Assembly: GCA_051294375.1 (NCBI GenBank)
Contig: CM119268.1
Span: 15,563,103-15,627,102 of the forward strand
Direction: 5' to 3'
Source of the DNA: Paraspadella gotoi
Taxonomy: Eukaryota > Chaetognatha
Length of the DNA stretch: 64,000 bases
In this document: positions 12,001-25,203 of the stretch, in pieces
How the letters are laid out: each line of letters opens with the position of its first letter
Position numbering within the stretch: position 1 is the stretch's first letter
Translations under genes and position numbers: made by a program
Notes under the pieces: generated by a model
Seen by the model: only the letters and a program-made list of their open reading frames with translations
Told to the model about the DNA's origin: nothing
Database searches by the model: none

Positions 12001-14375
12001 TTTTGGTATGTGATGAGATCTTTCAAGATATAAGTCTTAAGCACAAATATGTTTATTAGTAATACTGCTTTTAAATATGAAACTACGAGTGAGACGCATG
12101 TAAATAGTAGTTGTACTAGCTGTAGTAAAATGTTTAAATCATCGTTTGTGAATGTTTTTATTTTGCCACATAAACGTCATCGAATATCCGCCTGATTATG
12201 CTGCTTTAAAGTGCTCTTGGAATATAATTTTTGCAACGTGTCAAGTATAGTTTGCTTCAGTTTGAAATTTAGTTGTGTTCAGCTTTAAGAGCTCGTCCTA
12301 TACTGTGGACCCTTGAGGGAACCCCCTCGTTCCATAAAACAGACTTGGAGGGAAATGAAAATCGCCTCTTACCTTACATCAATTCAGGATCCAAGTTTGA
12401 CTGACGGTGACCCGGATTACACATTTTGCGGACCCCGTAAACCAGCCGACGTTATTTTTGGCGCGGCGCCCAGGACCCTGCTGGTGTTTGACTCTCATGG
12501 CGCCAAAAAGGCCAAAGGATTTAAAGTAAGTTTGAATTTGATGACTTGTCTCTCATAGTATTCCAATAGATCAGAAACAGCGAAAAGCTTGTCAAGAATG
12601 GGAAAATGTTCTTTTTTTGTCCAGGCAAAATACGAGTTCATTAAACGGTACGGAGTCTCTGGTACAGCAACCCCCGATTCTTCTTGCGTCTTTCGCTACA
12701 ATAGCGGACCATCCGGTCAACAGGCGAATGGAACTTTTAACTCTCCTCGAAATCCCGGCCTTTATCCTGACAACCTGGAGTGCGTCTATCACTTCCTCAA
12801 AACGCCCGGGGAGCGAATTTTTCTTGCGTTCACATCTTTTCAGAGTGAGTCTTATTTTTAATTGATCCACGTATCCAGAATGAACAACGAGACAAGTAAA
12901 ACGTTCGGAGAAACTGTCTTGATAAACTCATGGGCTTTACTTATTTATTTAGTTCCATTATGGAATTTTTGATGTAATTTAAAATATTAGTCGAGACGAA
13001 CGAAGAGAAACGGAAAAAAGCCGGGCGTTGTATCGACGACACGCTCGAAGTCCGCAATGTCTACCAGGGAGGCGCCGAATCAGTGGTCGGACTATTTTGC
13101 GCCGGGATGACGCCCGGACCCGCGGCGTCCGACGCAAGAGCAACACAGCTCAAACGTAAAAAAGCTAAATATTGGTTTTTAACAACAGCCAACAATAGAC
13201 TCAATTGCCCCTACAGTTATTTTTCGTTCGAATGACGTCAAGGACGACGACGGCGATGGCAGCTCAACTGGCACGGGGTTCACTGGAAGCTACTCCTTCA
13301 TCCCCTCACAACAGCCATCACAAGAATGCGGTGCCGAACATTACAACCAATACGGAGGCGCTTTGATAATGAGAGCTTATAAGCCAGGAGCTTATTGTAA
13401 GTTGCACAAATCTAGGATAACATTTATATATTTACATTTACAGATATATTTCGACCATACTGAGTGTAACAAATTGTTTCAAAAAGATACAAATACACAT
13501 ACAAATCAATCCAAACCACTTATTCCTCATCTGGCTACCGGTTGACAGGCTTATGGCGTCTAAAAACGTCTCGCGGCCGAATACTTTTGACCTTCAATTC
13601 GTATGCCATCGAGGGAGGTGGGGCTTCAGGGTGCCAGAAAGCCGTTCTTCGCGTTTACAAAGATGCATCGCCTTCTCCAAACTCGTTTCCGGAACAAATC
13701 TGCGGCGCCGACGGAAAGGGTAAATTTCGAGAGCCAACGCATTTGAACCAAAATCCTTAAATACTCTCATCTTATCCTTTTGAAACGAACGCAACCTCTT
13801 CAGTGCAAGAATTAATATCGGATGGTTCTACAATGAACGTAGAGTTCGTGTCTTTTCTCGACGCCGAGGGAAAGAAAGGATTCGTGATCGGTTGGGCCGA
13901 ATCTTACGTCGGAGGAGGGTGTCCTCGTAACACCCATTACGAGTGTAGAATTTCTGGTCGCTGTATTCCGCGCCGTTTAGGTGAGTTGCAAATCAATGCT
14001 CGGTGGAAAGAGTTTACAATTAGTAAATAATCTTCCAAGTTTATACTATACAGATGAATCGTTCAAGTCTAGAGGAGTTTTCGGCTAAAAATAAAAATAT
14101 TTTGATTGAAAATACAACAAAAAGGTCCAAAACTGACGACTAATCGATAATTCGTAACAAATTCAGTGTGTGACAAGGTCGCCCATTGCGGAGCCAGTGA
14201 TCTTGGTGTCGACGTCTCGGACGAAACGGAGAATTGTCCACACGAATGGCCGCTGGTAGAACCCGTAGGCTCTGTCAGCCTTTCAGCCACCGAGGGAAAT
14301 GCTGCCCCTGGAAACAGAGCATCCAGAAATCTTTTCATTTTACTTTCAGTGATAGTTACTATCAAATTCTTATAA
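9071..14375 (+). CDS. Secreted or membrane-anchored protein with five CUB domains and one LDLa domain, 16 exons
   Basis: Exons: 9071-9154, 9452-9638, 10384-10491, 10618-10692, 10766-10948, 11121-11338, 11411-11562, 11631-11817, 11952-12005, 12388-12525, 12625-12844, 12991-13155, 13217-13396, 13549-13719, 13804-13980, 14167-14375; phases agree, 835 residues. Exon 1 is a signal peptide (hydrophobic IIHLYFCFLICDG). Five CUB-like domains follow, each with the Cys, the SPNYPxxYP-type turn and the YCG/FCG Cys; the fifth is divergent. An LDLa module has six cysteines and the SDE calcium box (exons 15-16). The C-terminus ends in a short hydrophobic run (LFILLSVIVTI) right at the stop after a small-residue stretch, suggesting a GPI anchor or a minimal membrane anchor. 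The order resembles animal CUB-LDLa receptor auxiliary proteins (NETO, LEV-10, MIG-13 type) but has more CUBs than NETO; I do not assign orthology. Exon 11952-12005 and the start of 12388 are the least certain borders. Confidence 0.85.
9209..9218. other. Short assembly gap (10 N) in first CUB-gene intron
   Basis: Ten N between exon 1 (signal peptide) and exon 2 of the CUB gene. The gap size is probably nominal. It does not interrupt any exon that I can see. Confidence 0.99.
9795..10275. repeat. Dispersed repeat copy 1, in CUB-gene intron 2
   Basis: This stretch aligns, same strand, with 45635-46120 in a helicase intron. Shared blocks include CCCAGTATGTATCCCT, GAACATAC and CATATATAACTTTGGTCCCC, followed by a common AT-rich tail. 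Neither copy has an open frame. It is probably a non-autonomous transposon, but I find no inverted ends or target duplication that can be stated with confidence. Confidence 0.75.
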
Positions 14376-15480
14376 ATTGACATTCAATGAAATGATTTGT
14401 TACTTTTTAATTATGTCTATAACTGTCCACACTGGATCTCACATTAATACTCATCATATGATAAACTCACGTTTCAATTTGGTAGAAAACAAAAATTTTT
14501 ATTAAATATTACTATAAAGTTTTAACTAGTGAAACTTTACAGTATTAGAAACCGTTATTTTAGAAAGGCCAGGAATGAATAATTTCATAGTCTTTGCCGT
14601 TATTTAATCATTAATTTTCATCATAGTTTGGTTTATGGGACTTGAGAATAATCAATTCCGAAAAATAGAATATCAATATGCTGCATAAGCTTCATATATG
14701 TTAATAATAGAGACGATTCCCTCATTCTATAAATGTTCACTTTATTCTGTGGTTGTTCATTATATAACTGTTTTCAGTTAAATTTATAATTCTATTTTGG
14801 TTTTAGCTATTTTGTTATTGGTTTATTCCAGTCTTTAGCTTCGTACTTTGGTAGGAGCTTAACGGTATGTATGACTATCAATAATTTCTAATAAATACAA
14901 ATTAAAAGGTGATACGTTAAAAAAAATACTAAATAAATAGCTACTTTTTTTCTACGATCTGATAAGTATAATGATAATTGAAATTGAAATGCAAAAAGAA
15001 AAGTAGAAATTCTCAATTTTAATAGTCCGTTTTCAAAACAGAGATCTTTAAAATTGCATGAACGAAGTTAATCTTAAGACTAGAAAACTATAAATACACG
15101 ACCCATCATGATCATCTTATTTTCAAAATTCAGCTTTCTCGTATTGAAGGATGAGTTAGGCAAGCGGTCCAGTTAGGACTGCCTAAAACTTCAAACACTA
15201 CAAATCATTTACAATTCTGTAATGGCAATGGTTGTTTTGAAATTGTAACGGCTATTATGCTGAACTAATCAATTGAGGTGGGGGGTAGTCTGCGCTGTGA
15301 TCGTATCGTGATCGGGAATGATTCTGCACTCGAAATATTTTAAGCAAATGGTAACGACATAAGAAAAATTGGATGAAGGATGAGATGAACGCGAAAATGG
15401 GAAAGTGAAGAATGCTAATGAAAATCTTGTATGAAGAGTGTTCCGCATTTTTATAAAGTTTGTACTTTGATATTGCACGC
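14376..15480. other. Convergent 3' flanks of the CUB gene and Sec61 alpha
   Basis: About 1.1 kb of AT-rich DNA between two genes transcribed toward each other. It must contain both 3' UTRs. No repeat, RNA gene or supported reading frame is visible. AATAAA-like hexamers occur on the + strand near 14890 but are not specific in this base composition. Confidence 0.6.
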
Positions 15481-18017
<2,537 letters not shown>

Positions 18018-18690
18018 GATTGTTATACCAGTGAAGGGACTTGGTAAAAAATTTATCTGAAATAATAACAAAAATAACGTAGCGCATTTGGAAACCGTTA
18101 ATTTGAGAGAAGTAATCGTCTGTGACGAGAATATATACTAAATGGATCGACGATTGCCAGGCAAATCACGACGCCGTCGTAACTCGAACAAAATATCTTG
18201 CCACTGGAGGATGTCGAAGCTTCCAATCGTCGACCGCGTGGAGGACGTCGCAGTTCTGTAAAATGGGCGTCGACGTCGTGGAGGTGTGTTGGCAAAAGCC
18301 GCATGGAGTTTATTAGCAGAGATGTTAGATGGCGGGACGACGGACCAGATCAAGAGGACTACATCTAAAAAAAAAAGAACAGTCGACTTTTGGGAGAATT
18401 TCTGTTTAACCATAATTTGGTCTGATGAAATATTAATAACTTTTAACATATTTAAGCTTTAAAACGATGACATTTTCGAATAAAATTTTGACAATAGCAA
18501 CAAATTTTTACATATTTTTTATTTGTGAATATTATTTAAGCATTATTTTACAATAATTGTATTGAAAAAACGAGTTTTGAATTGTTTCGGCAACGGTAAA
18601 ATGATTTGTAATTTTTACAATAAAAACACGGACATATCTCTTTTTTTCAACTCTCAAAAAGTCACGAAACTGAAAGGATACTTGTATTTA
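18018..18690. promoter_or_regulatory. Sec61 alpha 5' flank with CpG-rich block
   Basis: Directly upstream of the Sec61 alpha start, about 18150-18330 is CpG-rich and contrasts with the surrounding AT-rich DNA. Overlapping short reading frames on both strands there lack any family resemblance. Position and composition fit a promoter and 5' UTR; a transcription start cannot be placed. Confidence 0.35.
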
Positions 18691-19580
18691 GTATAGATAT
18701 ACGTAGACATTATATACGTAGTAATATGAGTATTTTCATTTTTATTTTATTCATTAATCTCTCGGAGTGACAGCATTACCTGCCAAACAAGTTTGAGCGA
18801 AACAATGCCGGATCAGCCTACGGATCATTGTCAGGTAGAACGACTAGAATCAGATAATTAATTAATTAAAAAATTAATTATTTAATTAATTAATTAATTA
18901 AATAATTATTAATTAAGCAATTAATTAATCAATATTAATTTTTTTATTCGCGTAGAAAAATAAATTCCGTTTTTTACACTTTGTCTCGTTCCTCACACAA
19001 AATAATCTCGATCGAAAATAATTAATAATGTAATGCAGCTTGAATTTATATTTTAATATAAAAAGAAAAAAACACAATCAAGATATAAATATTTGTTTTT
19101 TTTCCAATTAACCTCAAAAGTCCGACTGAATAGGATCTGTATTCCCACTAGAAATCAGATAACGTAGACATTATATACGTAGTAATATTAGTTATTTTCA
19201 TTTTAATTTTTATTCATTTAATCTCTCGGAGTGAGTCAGCATTACCTGCCAAACAAGTTTGAGCAAATCAATGCCGGATCAGCCTACGATCATTGGCGAT
19301 AAGCAGCTGATCAGATAATAATTGTATAAAAAATTTAATGTATTTAATATTAATTAATTAATAATTAAGTGCAATTAATTAATTCATATTAATTTATTTT
19401 ATTCGCGGTAAAAATCGTTTTACACTTTGGTCTCGTCCCTCAAATCACACAATAGATCTCCGATCAAAATAATTAATAATTATATCAGCTGTAATTTATA
19501 TTAATATAAAGAGAAAAAAAACACAATCAAATAGTAAAATATACTTTTTGTTTTTTTTCCATTTTAACTCATTTCCGCTG
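18690..19580. repeat. Tandem duplication (two units of about 440 bp) of a dispersed repeat
   Basis: Unit 1 (about 18690-19130) and unit 2 (about 19150-19580) share, in order, GACATTATATACGTAGTAATAT, CATTACCTGCCAAACAAGTT, GCCGGATCAGCCTACG, an ATTAATTA-rich block and AAAAAACACAATCAA. The middle block recurs inverted at 50530-50590. The two units differ by many small indels, so the duplication is not recent. No reading frame. Confidence 0.8.
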
Positions 19581-20395
19581 GACGTTGTCCACCCGAAACT
19601 GATTCCGGCTCAATCACAACACTTTTCCTATCCACAAACTCATTCTCAATCCTTCCATCTAATATAAATCAAATAAGAAAAAAAATTCAAGTAAATGTAA
19701 CTTGTTTTTAACATTTTAACTCATTCCACTAGGACGATACCATGCGAAACTTGATTTGCTCATCACTGCTATGCAGTACGTTCTCTATCTCCACGCGGTG
19801 CTAGCGGGATATCCATCCTTTCGGATGGCAAAAGAGACGGGAGGCTCAAGCGATCAAGGAGAAGGAAAAGCCGAAAGGCGAATCCGATCTGTTTTCTGTG
19901 AGTACGAGTGGGTCAGGAACAGCCGACCTGGTCACTCTCCCCCCTCTTCCTCACCTTCCCAATCCCCTCCCTCCCCTCTCCTCTCTCCTCTCTGTCCCCA
20001 GAATTATGATAGTTCTTTCGCCCACGCCTAATTAACAATATTTGGCTGCAGCCTCTCAAGGCAAGTCTCTAAGTCTAGCCATCTTAGACAGCTTTGAGAG
20101 TGAGGTATCCCTCGTTGGACGAAGCCTTTCAAGCTCAAGTCAACTCAGTCACATTTTCCTACCGCACATACAAAATTTCAAGTTAACTTCCCATACACTC
20201 AGTGGAGTAATTGGCTTCAAAGCTAACGGGGGACGGACGGAGCGGACATTTTTTTTTTGTTTTTATCCGATATTCTGAGAGATGTAGGTGACTTTACCGA
20301 CAAGATTTTGGGATGGGACCGACGGACCGACAAAGTGCAGCAGATCCGGCTAAAAACCAAAGGATAAATTTCAGGAAAAAATATATTATGAATAC
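19581..20395. other. Gene-free stretch between repeat blocks
   Basis: Mixed-composition DNA with a C/T-rich patch (19935-20000). A 91-codon frame at 19756-20031 is low complexity and resembles no family I know. A run of GGAC-type units (about 20230-20335) resembles the GTCC-rich tract at 49.9-50.0 kb. I see no gene. Confidence 0.5.
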
Positions 20396-20403
20396 ATAGC
20401 CAT

Positions 20404-21781
20404 TAAGGCGATTAAAATTTCTAAATTTAACTTTAATTAAAATTCTAAAAGTGAAGAACGAACAACATTAATACTAATGAACATATATATATAAAAAAAA
20501 TTATAATAAATTTTACAATTTACGCAGTAGGGCCATATTTATACTAATACTAATCCAATAAATGTTAAAATTTCAAAACAGTTTTTTTTTAATTTTTTTT
20601 TGCAGATTTGGATTCGTCATAAAAAGTTGATAAAAAGAATATAACCCTTTTGAAAAATCCCTTCATTAAGTGGGTCAAAAATTAGAAAAACTATATTTTA
20701 AGCTGAAAATTTACTTTTTATATATTAAATATAGTTTTTTTAATTTTCTTTAAACCACTTAATTAGGGACCAACCCAAGAGATAATAATAAAATTTCGAC
20801 TAATTAGCAAAGTATTTTTAGTTGTTCTTGACTAAATAATTTAAGCAATCATTTCTATAAAAAAATTTACATTTATACGTCTTTGATCTATTACATTAAA
20901 TATTACTGTCCTTTTTTTACCATTATATAAATTTGTTTTTGGAAATCTAATAAATTTTTTTGTGGATTCTGAATATGAGCATAAAAAGTTAAACAAGAAA
21001 ATATAATTACAGCTTTTAAAAATTTTTATTTTGCTATGTGCAAATAGTAAAAACAACTGATAAAATTATCGAAAGATGATGCATCATCTTTCGATTTTAC
21101 GGTTTTTCTTATTTTTGACTCACTTATCATGAAAATATTTAAAAAAGAAGTATACTTTGTGTAGACAACTTTTTATGAGCTATCTGAATCTGGTCTTAAA
21201 ATTTAAAAATTCTGAAAAAAATTTTTGGCCTATCCTATTTATAAATAAATATTAAAAGATTAATTATTTGGGTATAGAGCCACATAAGAAATGTTTTGTC
21301 CATTGGAAGTATACTTCAAAATGTATAAATTTTCGTTTGAGCATGTAATCATTCTAAATTTTTGAGTCACCCCATTGAGTGGGGCTTAGCTGGTAGCGCT
21401 AAGGGTGTTCAATCAATTTGAGTAGTGATTGGTGGAAACCTATTTTTTTAGGCCCACCCGTTTTGTGTTAGATGTTCTTTGCGATCCAAAAAACTTTTGG
21501 CATATGACTCACCCTAGTGGGGCTACCCCAAACTTAATGAAAGAATTTTTAAAAATAATTAATATCAACTTTTGACGAGGAATTCAAATCTGCAATCAAA
21601 ATTAAAAAAAGCCTATTTTGAAATTTTTCGATTTTATAAGGATAGTACTATATATAAATATAGCCTACTGCGAAAATTAAAAAACATAAAATGATTTTTT
21701 TTTACAAATTAATGTTTACTGATGGTATGTTGTTCATAATTTACTTTTAGAATTTCCATACATAACTTTCACCATGCCTTA
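20404..21781 (+). mobile_element. hAT-type MITE copy B, interrupted by a 771-bp insertion
   Basis: The left part (20404-20762) and right part (21534-21781) together align to the intact copy at 31007-31609 in the same orientation. The element starts TAAGGCG and ends GCCTTA. Its left target copy is ATAGCCAT (20396-20403). The right copy is found only after removing the foldback element 21786-25118, at 25123-25130, and is identical. The body is split at a TTAA site by another insertion. Confidence 0.85.
20763..21533. mobile_element. 771-bp insertion at a TTAA site inside MITE copy B
   Basis: Compared with the intact MITE, extra DNA starts after TTAA at 20759-20762 and ends before TTAA at 21534-21537 (ACTTAA on both sides). 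Its ends are only weakly inverted (left GGGACCAACCC, right GGGGCTACCCC). It contains a perfect 28-bp palindrome centred at 21081/21082 and a segment (21150-21205) that recurs near 36115-36165. No transposase frame. A TTAA duplication fits a piggyBac-type non-autonomous element, but the weak ends leave this open. Confidence 0.6.
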
Positions 21782-21785
21782 ATAG

Positions 21786-24700
21786 TAGAGTTACCCAAAT
21801 TTTCAATTACACCAGATGAAGGGTCACGACTCATTTTATTAGGTTCTTTTTTGTCTGTAGAAGACATTGGGACTGATAAACCTGAAAAAACTTGACTGGA
21901 AAGGAACTCTCCAGAGTTTCCAAGTGATCGAGTACTTTTGCGGTTTTTCTTTGATCGTAATCTTATATGTGAAATTAATTTAAAGGATTTTGTTAATAAA
22001 ATAATGATTAAATCAATATTTGATTTGATTTTGAAATATATTTTTGATGTAGACTTTATATTTTTTATTAAACCTTTTATTTTTAATAAATTTTATTAAT
22101 AATATAATATTATATAATATAAAAATATAAAGATGATCATTAGTTTTTTGATAAAATACTTACTAAAAGTTATTCCTAAATTTTGTGAAGAATAAATATT
22201 AAAAAAATAATATTTAGCAGTAATTACTGAAAATAAAATCAAAATACACAATATTAAATTTTAAAAACTAAAAAAAAAATGATTAAAATTTATAATTATA
22301 TTCTTCATAACTTTTTAGAATTTTTGAGCTCTTTATGGCTTAAATATGAAATTTCACGACTCATTTTAATAGGTTCTTTTTTTGTCTTTAAAAGACATTA
22401 AAACTGTCTAAACCCTAAAAACTTGATCGGAAAGGAACTCTCCAAAGCTTCCAAGTAATAGTCAATCCTTATTTTTGCCAAAAATTGAAGCTTGAGAAAT
22501 GGAATTTAAAATATTTATTTTAAAGTTATTAGATGTTAGTTATTAGATAAAGTTATCAGTAACTTTTTAGCTGGGTGCGAGTATTTGGGGAGCAATTTCA
22601 AATCATTATTCTCTAAGTTGGTGGGTAGGTTTGTCGTTCTGTCAGTCTATCTGACTTAAATTTTAAATGTTCATAACTCGTTTTATGCTACATAATTTTA
22701 AATAATATTTGGTAGGAATTTTGGATAATATGTATTATGAAATGTTATAGGTGTGCTGGCAGGTGATTATATAAAAATTCAATCATATGACTAACTTTTA
22801 ACTATAAAATATAAAATAGTCAATATTTTGAAAAGTGGTGATGTACTATTAAATGCATACAAGGTTAATATAGTCAAAACTTTGTGTTAAATCTTTTTTT
22901 CATTATATTTTTTTTATTTAATGGAAAAATGAATAGCAATAACAACAATTTTATCAACAATAAAGGTCGGATATATTTTGACTCTTGCTTTTTCGAGTCT
23001 TCATCAGCGGTTTGACTCAACAGATTTTGGTTTCACAAACATTGAGTTGGTGAGAGAGAGAGAGAGAGAAAGAAAGTTTCCAACAAAGAATTAAGAAAAG
23101 GATAGATGGGAGGACAAGAGAAGGTGAGGATAGGGAAGGAGAGAGAGTGAATAAATTTGAAACTGGTAAGAGAGAGAGGAAAAAATCACTACATTTGGCA
23201 ATTTTGAGCTCTTTTCTTTACTTATTTTCCCTTACTCTTATCTTATCCATTCCTAACCACTTATTTTTCTATTTCATTTTTACTTACATCTCATTATCTA
23301 ACTTAGTTTAAAATTAAGTTTGCATAATTTAAATCTATCTTTGTTGTATATTGCTTAATATAATGATTTTTCCCTCTCACTTTCTCTCTATCTCTTTTAC
23401 TAGTTTCAAATTTATTCACTCTCTCTCCTTCCCTATTCTCACCTCAACCTATCCTCATTTCTGACCACTATCTTTTCTTCAATTCTTTGTTGGAAGGGAA
23501 TCTTTGTGAAACCGAAATATGTTGAGTCAAACCACTGAAGAAGACTCATAAAAGCTAGAGTCGAAACCTTTATTTATTAATAAAATCGTTGTTAATGCTG
23601 AATAAAACTTGTTTTCTTTTATATCAAACCTTTATAAATAAGTGAACCACAAATTAAATGCTCATTGTACATAATTTGCTTCATATGTTTCTATTGTACT
23701 TTGGAAATTCTTATAAAATACGACATAAGACTAAACCTGCCAGTTTTTTTTTCATTTACTCATAATTATTACTTTTTTTATATTAAGATTCAATCAAACT
23801 AGTTCATACAGTTTTTTCCTCAATTTTTTCCCTTTTTTGTGTTTGACTTAAGAAAGAAGGTTTTGATTGATTTGTTCTGAACTAATCAATCATTCTGTTT
23901 AAACTATAGCATAATAAACTTAAACTGTAGTTAATAAGTTTTATTATAAGTTTAACACTAGTTTAGACTTGCAATAAATAAAAAATGACGCATCAGCTAG
24001 ACCATGCAGCAAGCCTTTTACCATATCCTAATTTACTTTCTTACAAACAACACCACTCTCATTCAGGGTCATCACTAAATTCTCCACCAAAGAGTCAAAA
24101 TATCTAAACAGAAGGAAGAAAAGTTTTTTACCTAACTATTTCCAGGATAAATTTTTACATATACTTCTTATTTATCTTGGCATTTATAAATCTATACTAA
24201 TGCCATACTAATTAAATATAATATTTTCCCTTAGTTTATTATGTTTGATACATATTCACAAAAAATTACTTGATCAATAATATATGCAATCTAGCTATCT
24301 AATAAAAGGCAGACCAAGTAGATTCAAAATTTTTACTTTAATTTTTATGAAATACTGTTTTAGATTTGAATCTGTTTTAAAAACAATAAAAGTTTACAAT
24401 TTCTTGGAGAAAACAATTTACTCATGGCACAAAAGTAGTAATTGGCCATTTTCCAAACACTTTTGATATTTACTAAAAGCAAAGACTCAGCAGATTCTGA
24501 AAATATTGATAATTTTAATCTAAATTTGACAGTTCTCTTGTAATAAAGGCGAAAATTTAAGCCATAAAGAGCTCAAAAATTCTAAAAAGTTATGAAGAAT
24601 ATAATTATAAATTTTAATCATTTTTTTTTTTTTTTTTTAGTTTTTAAAGTTTAATATTGTGTATTTTGATTTTATTTTTAGTAAGTACTGCTAAATATTA

Positions 24701-25118
24701 TTTTTTTAATATTTATTCTTCACAAAATTTAGGAATAACTTTAGTAAGTATTTTATCAAAAAACTAATGATCATCTTTATATTTTTATATTATTTAATAT
24801 TATATTATTAATAAAATTTATTAAAAATAAAAGGTTTAATAAAAATATAAAGTCTACATCAAAAATATATTTCAAAATCAAATCAAGTATTGATTTAATC
24901 ATTATTTATTTAAAAAATCCTTTAAATTAATTTCACATATAAGATTACGATCAAAGAAAAACCGCAAAAGTACTCGATCACTTGGAAACTCTGGAGAGTT
25001 CCTTTCCGGTCAAGTTTTTTCAGGTTTATCAGTCCCAATGTCTCTCTACAGACAAAAAAGAACCTAATAAAATGAGTCGTGACCCTTCATCTGGTGTAAT
25101 TAAAAATTTGGGTACTTA
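21786..25118. mobile_element. 3.3-kb foldback transposon with long inverted arms
   Basis: Arms of about 550 bp (21786-22330 and 24550-25118) are inverted copies, including GATCGTAATCTTATATGTGA and GGAACTCTCCAGAGTTTCCA. The target duplication CTTAATAG is exact at 21778-21785 and 25119-25126, with ends starting TAGAG and TAAGT on the inward-reading strands. A third, diverged arm fragment lies at about 22350-22460 in direct orientation to the left arm. The centre holds a second inverted pair. No open frame of useful length, so it is non-autonomous. Confidence 0.85.
22950..23605. repeat. Inner inverted repeat nested in the foldback element
   Basis: About 22950-23170 and 23375-23605 are inverted copies sharing TTTCAAATTTATTCACTCTC, AATTCTTTGTTGGAA and a GGTTTGACTCAA block. 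Purine/pyrimidine microsatellite sits in the arms. This is either an independent foldback element inserted in the larger one or its original core. Confidence 0.75.
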
Positions 25119-25203
25119 CTTAATAGCCATACATAGCCATATGAATACATACATAGTCTTAGGACATCAAACGTGATGAGTGGGATATCAAACAGGTTAT
25201 GAG

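Noticed and set aside
12279-12387. Extension of CUB-gene exon 10 upstream (frame containing LYCGPLREPP)
   Set aside because: An AG near 12288 would allow it, but it does not join the preceding exon in phase as well as the acceptor at 12386-12387, and it would duplicate the CGP motif seen downstream.
19756-20278. Two frames of 91 and 78 codons in the block upstream of Sec61 alpha
   Set aside because: Low-complexity Ser/Pro-rich or mixed sequence, no family resemblance, no splice partners.
21375-21420. GGGGCTTAGCTGGTAGCGC, similar to a tRNA A box
   Set aside because: No matching B box, acceptor stem or T arm nearby; it lies inside a transposon insertion.
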